Of a stretch of 64,000 bases of DNA, positions 43,067 to 51,603 are shown piece after piece. Below the pieces are notes generated by a model that worked only from the letters and a program-made list of their open reading frames with translations, did no database searches and was not told where the DNA came from. Each line of letters starts with the position of its first letter. Positions within the stretch are counted from its first letter, which is position 1. Source of the stretch: Dyadobacter arcticus (lineage in GTDB: Bacteria > Bacteroidota > Bacteroidia > Cytophagales > Spirosomataceae); the NCBI RefSeq assembly GCF_011762185.1, contig NZ_JAASQJ010000003.1, positions 1-64,000 of the forward strand. The letters run 5' to 3'. A program made the position numbers and the translations under genes.

Positions 43067-46000
43067 GTATTATTTAAGTAAGTGGAAAGCTCGATCATAA
43101 CAAGTGTGCCGCTTGGTGCGCCATTGGAATCATATTTATCATTAATGGTTACGGAGGCATGCTGTCCCTGCCGTTGTAGAAGGTCCAGCCTGTCTTTCGA
43201 TATCTGGAGCCCTTTTGATTTATGTCTTTTCAGTTTGCTGGTAAGTTCCTTGATCTCAAAAGATTTCTTTCTTCCGATGCCATTGTCTTCTATAATACAT
43301 TTAAAAATATCATCATTGACTTTCTCAAAATTAATCAGGAGCTCCCGTGAACCCTTTTTATGCATCAACCCATGCCATAAGGCATTTTCTACATAGGGTT
43401 GCAAGAGCATGGAGGGTAGCACAATCTCCTCGTCCTGCAAATCCTCGTCTACCGTAATTTTGTATGTAAAGCTTTGTTCGAACCGCATCTGTTCAAGTTC
43501 TAAATACAGCTCGAGTACTTCGGTTTCATCTTCGATGGATACCATATTCTGATCCGAATTATTTAAAACCATTCGGAATAGTTTGGAGAATTTGTTCAGG
43601 TATTTGCTAGCCTCCCCATATTTGGCAGTGACAATACATGCTTGAATGCTATTAAGGCAATTAAAAACAAAGTGTGGGTTCATTTGCGCCCTAAGGGCCA
43701 TTAACTGACTTTCTGCGAGCATTTTACTGATTTCCAGAAGCATCATTTCTTTCGTTTGCGCCTCATCCTCTGCTTGTGCCTCTGCAATTTTATTAGCGCT
43801 TATAGAAGCAATCGTCGACAGCGCACGGGCGTGTTCGCGTTTGAAGAAATTTTTGTTACTGTTTTCGGAATCGATTACCCCGATGACCTTGCCCTCGTGG
43901 ATAATAGGTACGGATATCTCCGATAACCTTTTTTTATCATCAATAATGTAACGCTTGTCTTTGTTGGTATTGGGGATAATTAATGTCTTCTTTGCTTCTG
44001 CGGCTGCCCCAACAATTCCTTCGCCGATTTCCAATTCAATGGGATTAATAATTTCATGTTCTCTTACATTCTTAAGACCATATGCCGCCTTTTGAACCAG
44101 TTTGCCTTTTTCCGCATCCCATAGGTACACGACACAATCTTCAAAGTTTAAATGGGATATGCAGTTCCTTGCAATATCCCAACAAATTTCATCAACCGAA
44201 TTTTCACCATAAACTGAATTGGCGAAATAGTCGATCGTCTGCTCGAAGATGATTTTCTGTCTTCGTTTGATAAGAGCCATATAAATCAAACGGAAGGCAA
44301 TAAACGCTACCAGGCCCATGAAAATGAAAAACCACCAGGTCTGCCACCACTGGGGCCTCACATTGATTTTCACAATTGCAATGTCATTCATCCACTTACC
44401 TTCCTCATTGGTACTGCGCACCTTGAAAGTATATTGCCCGGGAGCAAGGTTGTTGTATGATACAATGTCCGTTTTGCCAGCATTGATCCAATTATTGTCG
44501 ATGCCCTCGAACTGATAACTGTATTGCAGAGAAGGGATGTCCCTGTGGTATAGAGATGCGTATTGAAACGAAATAAAATTTTCTTCAGCCGACAAGTCGA
44601 ACGTTGTATCCGTTGGGGAATCAGATATTTCCTTTTCGAAAATCTTCACAGAAGTGATATGCGGCGCTTTTTTTGGAATAATTGTGGCAAATTTGAAGGG
44701 GTCAATAACAATAACATGGTCAAGCATTACTGCGTAAACCAGCTTATTGTAAATGGAAACGTGGTTCCAATAATCCTGCAAAGTCTTGCCCAGATCAATT
44801 TGTACCCGCGTGATTTCCTTGGTATCAGGGTAAAAATACATTAACCCCTCTCGGCTTGCCGCCCATATCGCGCCCCGATCATCCTGTGCAATACTATTTA
44901 TGTTATCCAGAGGTAGACCATTGTTCGTATTGATACCGTCGAGGTACTGACCTTTAAGATTGTATTTCAAAATCCCTTTTGTTGCGACCGCCGACCAAAT
45001 GTTTCCTTCCCTATCTTCCAGAGATTCTGAAACCTGAAAATTTCCGGCATCGTGAACCGGAATGGTTGAAAACCTTTGCGATCCGATATTGAATAGTAAG
45101 TATCCGACTCCATCCATTGCAAAAAGTAAGTTGCCATTTCGCAATTTTAAGACGCTGTGACAATACTTATAGTCGAATAAACCAGTTTTGGGTTCTTTTC
45201 CATCGATGCGTTCGCAGATATCCGACTTCGGATCATAACGATAGAGTGCATCCCTGTAAATCTGGAACCAGATTTTTCCGGTTTTATCTTCGATCACAAA
45301 CGTCGCATCGGTTCTGGGCATTCCCTGCTTTACTTTCGGAAATCTCCGAAGCTTCTGATTTTTTTGATCCAAAAAATAAATGCCGCCAGATCCGGAAAAC
45401 CACCAGGTATCGGTTGCCCTGACAGCATAGTCGAATCTGTTCTGCATCATATCTCCCCTTGAAACAGCAATGAATCTACGATAGGTGTGGTCATTAATGT
45501 TGTAATCATAAATCCCATCCTCCTTCGCAGCCATGATTCTATCAGGGTAGGCCTTGATTGAATTAATATGGGCAAAACCTGAGTCCAGGTAAAACTCCAT
45601 ACTCGGAAATTTATGAATTGACTGTATAGGTTCATTGGATTGATTTTTACTAACACCATTAATCGTTGCAAACCAAATGCTACCGTCTAAGTCCTCAAAT
45701 GCCTCCCGGAAATGACCATATCCAATAGAAAAAGGCTGATCCTGACTGTAGGGAATTTTTTGGATTGGCTTTCCAGGCTCCTTGTAAAAGGCAGAAAACA
45801 GCCAGGTAGAAATCCAAAGTCTGTTTTTTTTGTCTACAAATAAATAATTACAGCCGTCTTTTCTACCTTCGAAGGCGCCATAAGTGGTGACTGATTTTTT
45901 CTGGTGGTTCCAGAATCTCAGCGAGAAGTCACTGGTAGTACCATACCATAGATTGAAATCCTTGTCCAGGGCAATGGAAGTTACCAGAGCCGTAGCCAGG

Positions 46001-46653
46001 ATGGGGATGTTGAGAGGATTGTGTTCCTTCGAATAGACCAATCTGTTTTTGCAGTCCACGAAGAAGCTTTTGGGGCCGCCTATCCAAAAACCTTGTCTTA
46101 AGGAATCCCAGCAAAAAGCAGTAAAACCAGTAGATGTGTAATCCTGTCCTTTGAGAATTTTGGCAAATGGAAGTGCCTGTTCAATCGGGAGCAGTTTACT
46201 ATGAGAGAGAATATAAATTTCGGAGTTCGTAACAATCCATAATCTCTTAAAGCCGTCAGGCTTTACGGAACATATAGTTTTTCCTGAAAGCGACTTAAAT
46301 CTCTGATCAAATAAAAAGTTTCTTTTCTTTTTATTGAAAACCAGCAGGCCCTTTGAAGTACCGACTAGTAAGTTCTCCTCACCGTCTATCGGGAAGATAG
46401 CATTGACATAGACGTTTTTTGGATAGCGCTTAATGGTGTGCCCGTCATACCTGTTCAAACCATTGGTAGTTCCAATCCATAAAAAACCTTCTGGATCCTT
46501 ATACAGACAGCGGACTTGTTTTGCACTCAAGCCATCTACTTCCCGTAGATTTTGAAAAATCAACTGAGCACAACAGTTGGTCGCAGAAAGCATAGTCGTG
46601 AGTAGAATTAGGAACGTTAGATGCATCAACCGCACAAATTTCATATTGATCAA
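43063..46653 (-). CDS. LytS-type sensor kinase with two-component propellers, Y_Y_Y and GAF domains
   Basis: 1196 residues. After a signal/anchor (~6-28) come Reg_prop propeller blades (~35-710; KDPEGFLWIGTTNGLNRYDG), Y_Y_Y (~730-790, LQYSYQFEGIDNNW), one transmembrane helix (~803-823, WWFFIFMGLVAFIAFRLIYM), a GAF domain (~835-975), and a His_kinase domain with H994 in QMNPHFVFNCLNSIQ and an ATP site (YVENALWHGLMHK, EDNGIGRK). GAF in addition to a periplasmic propeller suggests it combines an outside and an inside signal. It is translated with the LytTR regulator through a 4-base overlap. Confidence 0.93.
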   Translation of the reverse strand: MINMKFVRLMHLTFLILLTTMLSATNCCAQLIFQNLREVDGLSAKQVRCLYKDPEGFLWIGTTNGLNRYDGHTIKRYPKNVYVNAIFPIDGEENLLVGTSKGLLVFNKKKRNFLFDQRFKSLSGKTICSVKPDGFKRLWIVTNSEIYILSHSKLLPIEQALPFAKILKGQDYTSTGFTAFCWDSLRQGFWIGGPKSFFVDCKNRLVYSKEHNPLNIPILATALVTSIALDKDFNLWYGTTSDFSLRFWNHQKKSVTTYGAFEGRKDGCNYLFVDKKNRLWISTWLFSAFYKEPGKPIQKIPYSQDQPFSIGYGHFREAFEDLDGSIWFATINGVSKNQSNEPIQSIHKFPSMEFYLDSGFAHINSIKAYPDRIMAAKEDGIYDYNINDHTYRRFIAVSRGDMMQNRFDYAVRATDTWWFSGSGGIYFLDQKNQKLRRFPKVKQGMPRTDATFVIEDKTGKIWFQIYRDALYRYDPKSDICERIDGKEPKTGLFDYKYCHSVLKLRNGNLLFAMDGVGYLLFNIGSQRFSTIPVHDAGNFQVSESLEDREGNIWSAVATKGILKYNLKGQYLDGINTNNGLPLDNINSIAQDDRGAIWAASREGLMYFYPDTKEITRVQIDLGKTLQDYWNHVSIYNKLVYAVMLDHVIVIDPFKFATIIPKKAPHITSVKIFEKEISDSPTDTTFDLSAEENFISFQYASLYHRDIPSLQYSYQFEGIDNNWINAGKTDIVSYNNLAPGQYTFKVRSTNEEGKWMNDIAIVKINVRPQWWQTWWFFIFMGLVAFIAFRLIYMALIKRRQKIIFEQTIDYFANSVYGENSVDEICWDIARNCISHLNFEDCVVYLWDAEKGKLVQKAAYGLKNVREHEIINPIELEIGEGIVGAAAEAKKTLIIPNTNKDKRYIIDDKKRLSEISVPIIHEGKVIGVIDSENSNKNFFKREHARALSTIASISANKIAEAQAEDEAQTKEMMLLEISKMLAESQLMALRAQMNPHFVFNCLNSIQACIVTAKYGEASKYLNKFSKLFRMVLNNSDQNMVSIEDETEVLELYLELEQMRFEQSFTYKITVDEDLQDEEIVLPSMLLQPYVENALWHGLMHKKGSRELLINFEKVNDDIFKCIIEDNGIGRKKSFEIKELTSKLKRHKSKGLQISKDRLDLLQRQGQHASVTINDKYDSNGAPSGTLVMIELSTYLNNT

Positions 46654-46912
46654 AAACTAGGCAGTGTTTGTAACTATTGCTTAAATCAATTTTCCAACGG
46701 TTCACATCAGTTTTTTAACGGTCAAGCAGTGCGGATTATCGGCTACTGGTAAGAAGTGGTTTACAGGGAGAAACTAATGTAAAACGCGCTCAAACCCTGG
46801 GATGGAAATGGAAACGATAGAACTATACGCAATATCAGGATGAGTAATATTTACTAAGTATTGACAACTTATCTTCTAACTAAACTTCACCGAAGCATAA
46901 ACTATTTTTATC

Positions 46913-46929
46913 ACAGAATCTCATTCTGT
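46913..46929. promoter_or_regulatory. Palindrome in divergent promoter region
   Basis: ACAGAAT-CTC-ATTCTGT, perfect 7-base arms, flanked by TTTTT upstream and AAAAA downstream. It may bind the LytTR regulator or another dimeric protein; LytTR sites are usually direct repeats, so the binder is open. Confidence 0.35.
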
Positions 46930-46945
46930 AAAAATACTTTGCTTT

Positions 46946-46963
46946 ACGTATATTAATGTACGT
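46946..46963. promoter_or_regulatory. Near-perfect 18-base palindrome
   Basis: ACGTATATTAATGTACGT, symmetric except for one mismatched pair, 17 bases after the previous palindrome. Candidate operator for the secreted-protein genes downstream. Confidence 0.35.
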
Positions 46964-47279
46964 TACAAATCGCATCGTTAGTGTCTAATTTGTCATATAA
47001 AGGCTTCCAGGCTTGTACAGGGTGATTACGCCATTAGTTAAATGAATCCTGCCGTTAACTCATCGCATTACACTAAAGAGTGCTTTATAAATCACTTTTG
47101 ACACAAGGTAATGCAGATCCTATCTACCTACCAACCAATTAAGTCTCACACATTAATCAGCTCATTCCTATGAAAGACAAAAAGCACGATCGCCCCAGAA
47201 ATTAGACAGCATCAGTTTCATTTATGGATTTATTCCCCTCTCGCACGTATGAAAAATCTCATTGTAAAACACTATCACT

Positions 47280-48611
47280 ATGAAAACGTTATTTTCACTT
47301 ACATTAATTGCTCTTCTTTTTTGCGCTAGTTTTGCGCAAGCACAATTGACATCTAACTCAACTGGAAATCCCTGTAACGATTGCGCTCCAAACGGGTGGA
47401 CAAAAACTGGAGGGGGATCAGCTATCTCTACTACAACACATTACGGTGGATTAGTATTTCCGCAATTTGCCTGGAACCAACCTGCGCCGCCAAGCTCTAT
47501 TCAACCCGCGCCTATCGGGGGTAATGGAGGATTTCTTACCATTTACAATAGCGCTTCGGAGTCTAGCACAGCGTCTACGACTATTACCGGCTTGACTATC
47601 GGTAAAAAATATAAATTCAAGTATTATCTAATATCATTAAGCGTCGCCAATGGAGGTTATGGAACATCTGGGACTATCACCCTAAGCAACGGCGCTGCAA
47701 GCTCACTCACAACCGATTTTCTTCCAGGCGGAGGAACTGGCCTTATCAATGTCGATATGTGGACGCCAGTGCAATTTTCGTTTACTCCAACGGCAAGCAC
47801 CGTTACACTAACTTTTTCTGGAACAGGTGGCAGTAACGGTGGATCGGTAGGTCTTGCAATGAACTATAATTCAATTTTTCGTTGTGATACCGGTTCAGAA
47901 CAGGTGAATCTCGTAGATATATCAGGTCTTGTTCACAATGTTTGCCCCTTGAAGACTGTAAATCTAAATGACCTTGTGACCTCTCGCATTCCAGCAAATT
48001 GTGAGCTTGTTTGGTTTGTTAACCCATATCATGAAATTAGTGGCGGGAATCCATCCGAGGAGCTAACGCCTGAGACGGCTCAAGCTGCCGGAACAGGTGC
48101 GTATTATGCTTTCTGGTTCGATACTTTTAACAGTTGCTATAACACAGACGTATCTGCCGCACAGCTGAGCATAGACATTAACAATTGCCCCGACATCTCT
48201 CCATCCCTTGACATAAGCGGTTTAAACTTCGGCGTAATAGCTAAGGACTTTGTAGTTAAGTTAAAGGAAACAAAAGGAGTTACAACCGCTGGAAATTTTA
48301 AATTTCGGCTTAATAAGCCTGGGGGATTTACGATAACTTATCCAACCGTAAGTGGAAATTCTAATGTCTTTGGTGGAACACCAAATCAAAATGGCAACTG
48401 GTCGTTTTCCGAAGCCGCTAATTACATAGAGGTAACGTCTACTACCCCGATTCCTGCGAACGGAACTGCTATTGTTGGTTTCACAATAAAGAGAAAACCA
48501 GGGATTTCCTCGGGTACAACACAAAACGTCAAGGCAACAATCGTTGGCGGCGCGGGGGGCGACGATTATTCAAGTAATAATTCAATTGTCACAAATATTG
48601 CGACAAACTAA
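47280..48611 (+). CDS. Secreted modular protein A of unknown function
   Basis: 443 residues with a signal peptide (1-21). Three parts: a beta-rich N-domain (~25-200) opening NPCNDCAPNGWTK and containing TITGLTIGKKYKFKYYLI; one Ig-like module (~205-305) with VNLNDLVTSRIPANCELVWF, GTGAYYAFWFD and paired cysteines; and a C-domain (~307-443) with GNFKFRLNKPGGFTITYP, NVFGGTPNQNGNWSF and QNVKATIVGGAGGDDYSSNN. All three recur in the protein encoded at 49823. I do not recognise a named family and see no enzyme motif or standard type IX sorting domain. It is likely a surface or matrix protein. Confidence 0.75.
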   Translation: MKTLFSLTLIALLFCASFAQAQLTSNSTGNPCNDCAPNGWTKTGGGSAISTTTHYGGLVFPQFAWNQPAPPSSIQPAPIGGNGGFLTIYNSASESSTASTTITGLTIGKKYKFKYYLISLSVANGGYGTSGTITLSNGAASSLTTDFLPGGGTGLINVDMWTPVQFSFTPTASTVTLTFSGTGGSNGGSVGLAMNYNSIFRCDTGSEQVNLVDISGLVHNVCPLKTVNLNDLVTSRIPANCELVWFVNPYHEISGGNPSEELTPETAQAAGTGAYYAFWFDTFNSCYNTDVSAAQLSIDINNCPDISPSLDISGLNFGVIAKDFVVKLKETKGVTTAGNFKFRLNKPGGFTITYPTVSGNSNVFGGTPNQNGNWSFSEAANYIEVTSTTPIPANGTAIVGFTIKRKPGISSGTTQNVKATIVGGAGGDDYSSNNSIVTNIATN

Positions 48612-48635
48612 TGCTTTCGTAAAACATTTCATGAG

Positions 48636-48679
48636 ATACAATCCTCTATGGTCAGAGTGGACTGTGGAGGATTGTATTT
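48636..48679 (+). terminator. Hairpin terminator after secreted protein A
   Basis: 11-base perfect stem ATACAATCCTC / GAGGATTGTAT with a 20-base loop and a short T run, 25 bases after the stop. Confidence 0.6.
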
Positions 48680-48716
48680 CTGCCTGACAATAAATTTAAA
48701 CTCAAACACAAAAACA

Positions 48717-49742
48717 ATGAAGACTAAAAAACTTTTACAAGGTTTTCTGATTGTAGCGTGCACATGCGCTATACGTCCAAGCAATGCACAAGATGTAAGT
48801 ATCAATATTACACCTTTGCAGACCGAAATACTAAATAAGACGATTGGAGAAGTAGAAGTGGTAATATGTAACGAAGATCCCGATCCAATAACTGCTCCTG
48901 CGAACAACTTGCGCCCCTTGATCAGCTTCTCCGACAATCTCACCATTACTGAAGTTGTTAACCCAGATGGCTCCCCGCTCACAAATTTCACAATTCAGGA
49001 ATTAACGAACGACCCGGAAAACCACAATCTCCGCCTTCTATATACCGCCGATCTCGCAAACCCAGAGTGTGTAACCTTTCGCATCCGGTTTCAGGGGAAC
49101 ACCGTTGGAAATGGATTTATTACCTCAACGCTAGGCTTTGAAAACGGACAACTTCCAGGCAATGATCCTTCAAACGACAACAGTGGGACCACCACACTGG
49201 TACTTGTCAATCTCCCAGTAACTCTTAAAGAGTTCAATGCTGAGGCCGAAGGCAAAGTAACCCAGCTAAACTGGGCCACCACCGAGGAAACAAACAGTGA
49301 TCATTTTGACGTACAGCGGAGCCAGGATGGTAAGCATTGGACAACCTTCCAGACAGTTGCCGCTCAGGGGGAAAGTACAGTTTTAAAAACCTATGAAGCG
49401 GTGGATAATGATCCGTTCAACGGCGAAAATCTGTATCGTCTCCACATGATCGACAAGGATGGAACGAGTGCGTATAGCAGTATCCGTAATGTTAAGTTTG
49501 AATTCGAACCTACCGTCCTATTCCCAAATCCGGCATCGGATTATGTGACGATAAAAGCAGTCGACTGGGCGAAAGTAAAGGAGGTTGAGATTATGGATGC
49601 GAATGGAAGGGAAGTCTACCATTCGGGAAATAAGCCGGTTGCCAAGTTGAATGTGACTGCTTTTGCAGCCGGAATTTATACAGTTCATGTAAAGGCGACG
49701 AACGGGGCGGTGAATAAATACAAAATAGCTGTTGCCAGATAA
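48717..49742 (+). CDS. Secreted protein with type IX C-terminal sorting domain
   Basis: 341 residues from ATG 48717, which begins a signal peptide (MKTKKLLQGFLIVACTCAIR, cleaved near SNAQ); an upstream frame extension overlaps the terminator and is rejected. A beta domain (~25-170) is followed by a Bacteroidota linker domain (VTLKEFNAEAEGKVTQLNWA, NSDHFDVQRSQDGKHW) and the sorting domain, starting LFPNPASDYVTIKAVDW and ending AAGIYTVHVKA then KYKIAVAR. It should be anchored on or released from the cell surface. It sits between the two paralogous secreted proteins and may serve as their partner or anchor. Confidence 0.83.
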   Translation: MKTKKLLQGFLIVACTCAIRPSNAQDVSINITPLQTEILNKTIGEVEVVICNEDPDPITAPANNLRPLISFSDNLTITEVVNPDGSPLTNFTIQELTNDPENHNLRLLYTADLANPECVTFRIRFQGNTVGNGFITSTLGFENGQLPGNDPSNDNSGTTTLVLVNLPVTLKEFNAEAEGKVTQLNWATTEETNSDHFDVQRSQDGKHWTTFQTVAAQGESTVLKTYEAVDNDPFNGENLYRLHMIDKDGTSAYSSIRNVKFEFEPTVLFPNPASDYVTIKAVDWAKVKEVEIMDANGREVYHSGNKPVAKLNVTAFAAGIYTVHVKATNGAVNKYKIAVAR

Positions 49743-49759
49743 GTCGAATTTCTACATAC

Positions 49760-49797
49760 ATGCCCTGTTGTAAGAAATTATAATGGGGCATTTTTTC
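49760..49797 (+). terminator. Terminator after the sorting-domain protein
   Basis: Stem ATGCCC / GGGCAT with a 20-base loop and a following T6 run, 18 bases after the stop. Confidence 0.65.
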
Positions 49798-49822
49798 TTT
49801 TAAATCTTACACACTGAACAAA

Positions 49823-51361
49823 ATGAAAAAATTCTTACTGTTATCAGCTTTCACTTTACTAATGAACTGTGGGTGGGTCGGAGCCCAAAATGTTAAAGTT
49901 ACATCCGCTGCAAACCCATGTGTCGGCTGCTTTCCCGCAGGCTGGGTTTTCGATGCAATTCCAAATAACTTTGCACCAAGTATCTCGAATGATCACTTTT
50001 ATGGTGGCGATCAGGGAAGGGCTTGGGTTCCCTTGTTAAACGCACCGCCATCGGGTCTAGGAAACTTTTTAAGTTCCTATAATACCTTAAACGGCACCGA
50101 AACGTCTCATACCATAATCACCGGACTTACGCCATTCAAAACCTATTACCTGAAATACCACATTATGTCTTCCAAAACTTCTGGAACTGGATATGGGAGC
50201 CAGGGCAAACTAGCGCTAAGTCAAGGGGCTACGGCCACAGATTTGACCGTCTTTACACCAAATGTTGACACGGATGTCTGGATTAAAAAGACCCTCATTT
50301 TTACACCAACCTCTCATACAGCAAGACTCACATTTTCTGGGAGTAGTGATGTTAATGGGTACGTAAATTTGGATATCGGCTTCAATGCGCTTACTGAGTG
50401 TAGTGCCGGAACAGATCAGGTTAATTTGAGTGGCAATTTGTTAACAACAAAGTGCCCAAGCTCCATTGACGCCAACCTGATGAGTTTGGTCGATGATGTG
50501 GCGCCTGCCGGTTCAACCCTTGTCTGGTTTACTAATCCCACCCATAGTCAACAAGAGTTTGCTTTCCCAACACAGGCAGGAACTGGCACTTACTACGCAT
50601 TTTTTTACGACGACAATACCGGATGTTACAATACCTCACTTTCATCATCGAAAATTACCGTCACCACAGCACCGCAAGTAAGTATAAATGGCAATTCGTT
50701 GACAAATGTTTGTAAAGAATCCGCCGTAAATCTTAACAGCATGCTTACGGGCCCGATACCCGCTAACGCTACAGTTGCCTGGTTTACGAATGGAATCCAT
50801 TCAGGCAATAAAGTTGAAATACCAACCGCGGTTTCATCCGGCACCTATTACGCTTACTATCATTATGCTAACGGGAACTGCTACAATCAAGATTTTTCAA
50901 GTTCAAAGGTAGAAGTTACAATTAAGCCATGCGACCCGGACCTAACGCCCACAATTGATATAAATAGTTTAATTTTTAATGCTAACGTAAGTCGGGATTT
51001 TGTCGTCAATATTTACGAGATCAATAATTTAAATACCGTCGGTAATATTTCTTTCCGGATAAATAAACTTGGTGGATTTACAATATCCTACCCAAGTGAA
51101 TCCGGGGTGTCAAATGTATTTGGCGGTGTGACAAACAATAATAGCAACTGGACATTTACTGAGAACGCTAACTATATCACTGCCTCCAAATCCTCTGCTA
51201 TTCTCGGAAACGGAAAGTCAATAATTGGGTTTAAAATCAAACGAAAAGGAGGAATTCCAGCTGGGACCAGTCAGAATATTAAAGCGACAATCGTAGGTGG
51301 AACGGGCGGAGACATTAAATCGAGTAATAATGCTGTCATTACAAGTGTCATAACAAATTAA
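49823..51361 (+). CDS. Secreted modular protein B, paralogue of protein A with an extra Ig-like module
   Basis: 512 residues with a signal peptide (ending near VGAQN). It shares the whole plan of the protein at 47280: N-domain with NPCVGCFPAGWVF and ITGLTPFKTYYLKYHIMSSK, Ig-like modules, and a C-domain with GNISFRINKLGGFTISYP, NVFGGVTNNNSNWTF and QNIKATIVGGTGGDIKSSNN. It is ~70 residues longer because it has two Ig-like modules in tandem: SLVDDVAPAGSTLVWFTNPT with GTGTYYAFFYDD, and MLTGPIPANATVAWFTNGI with SGTYYAYYHY. Duplication and divergence within one locus is evident. Function unknown; surface adhesion or ligand presentation is a guess. Confidence 0.75.
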   Translation: MKKFLLLSAFTLLMNCGWVGAQNVKVTSAANPCVGCFPAGWVFDAIPNNFAPSISNDHFYGGDQGRAWVPLLNAPPSGLGNFLSSYNTLNGTETSHTIITGLTPFKTYYLKYHIMSSKTSGTGYGSQGKLALSQGATATDLTVFTPNVDTDVWIKKTLIFTPTSHTARLTFSGSSDVNGYVNLDIGFNALTECSAGTDQVNLSGNLLTTKCPSSIDANLMSLVDDVAPAGSTLVWFTNPTHSQQEFAFPTQAGTGTYYAFFYDDNTGCYNTSLSSSKITVTTAPQVSINGNSLTNVCKESAVNLNSMLTGPIPANATVAWFTNGIHSGNKVEIPTAVSSGTYYAYYHYANGNCYNQDFSSSKVEVTIKPCDPDLTPTIDINSLIFNANVSRDFVVNIYEINNLNTVGNISFRINKLGGFTISYPSESGVSNVFGGVTNNNSNWTFTENANYITASKSSAILGNGKSIIGFKIKRKGGIPAGTSQNIKATIVGGTGGDIKSSNNAVITSVITN

Positions 51362-51384
51362 ATAGCTGGCAGTGTTTAATTTAG

Positions 51385-51427
51385 AAACCCTCAGGGAAAA
51401 TGTCTGCCGACAATTTCTCTGAGGTTT
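51385..51427 (+). terminator. Long imperfect hairpin after secreted protein B
   Basis: About 19-base stem (AAACCCTCAGGGAAAATGTC / GACAATTTCTCTGAGGTTT with small mismatches) and a 4-base TGCC loop, 24 bases after the stop. Confidence 0.65.
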
Positions 51428-51603
51428 CTGATCTAATCCTTACCCATTTGCGAAGAAGTTTCGATTCATCTACAACCAATCAGACTCTATCAAATACTTC
51501 AAAACCCAAAACCCAAGCAGATCACGCTGGCATTAACCGCGTCGTGGCTATCTCCAAAAATATGGCCGAAAATTGCACTTTCGCCGATCGCACGCCTTAT
51601 ATC

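Larger units (their letters stand above)
46654..47279. other. Long intergenic region between the LytS-type sensor and the secreted protein genes
   Basis: 626 bases with no credible ORF. It must hold the divergent promoters of both units and contains two palindromes (46913-46929 and 46946-46963, listed separately). The rest shows nothing I can name. Confidence 0.5.

Noticed and set aside
46654..47279. Small RNA or mobile-element remnant in the long intergenic region
   Set aside because: No transposase fragment, target-site duplication or convincing RNA fold beyond two short palindromes.
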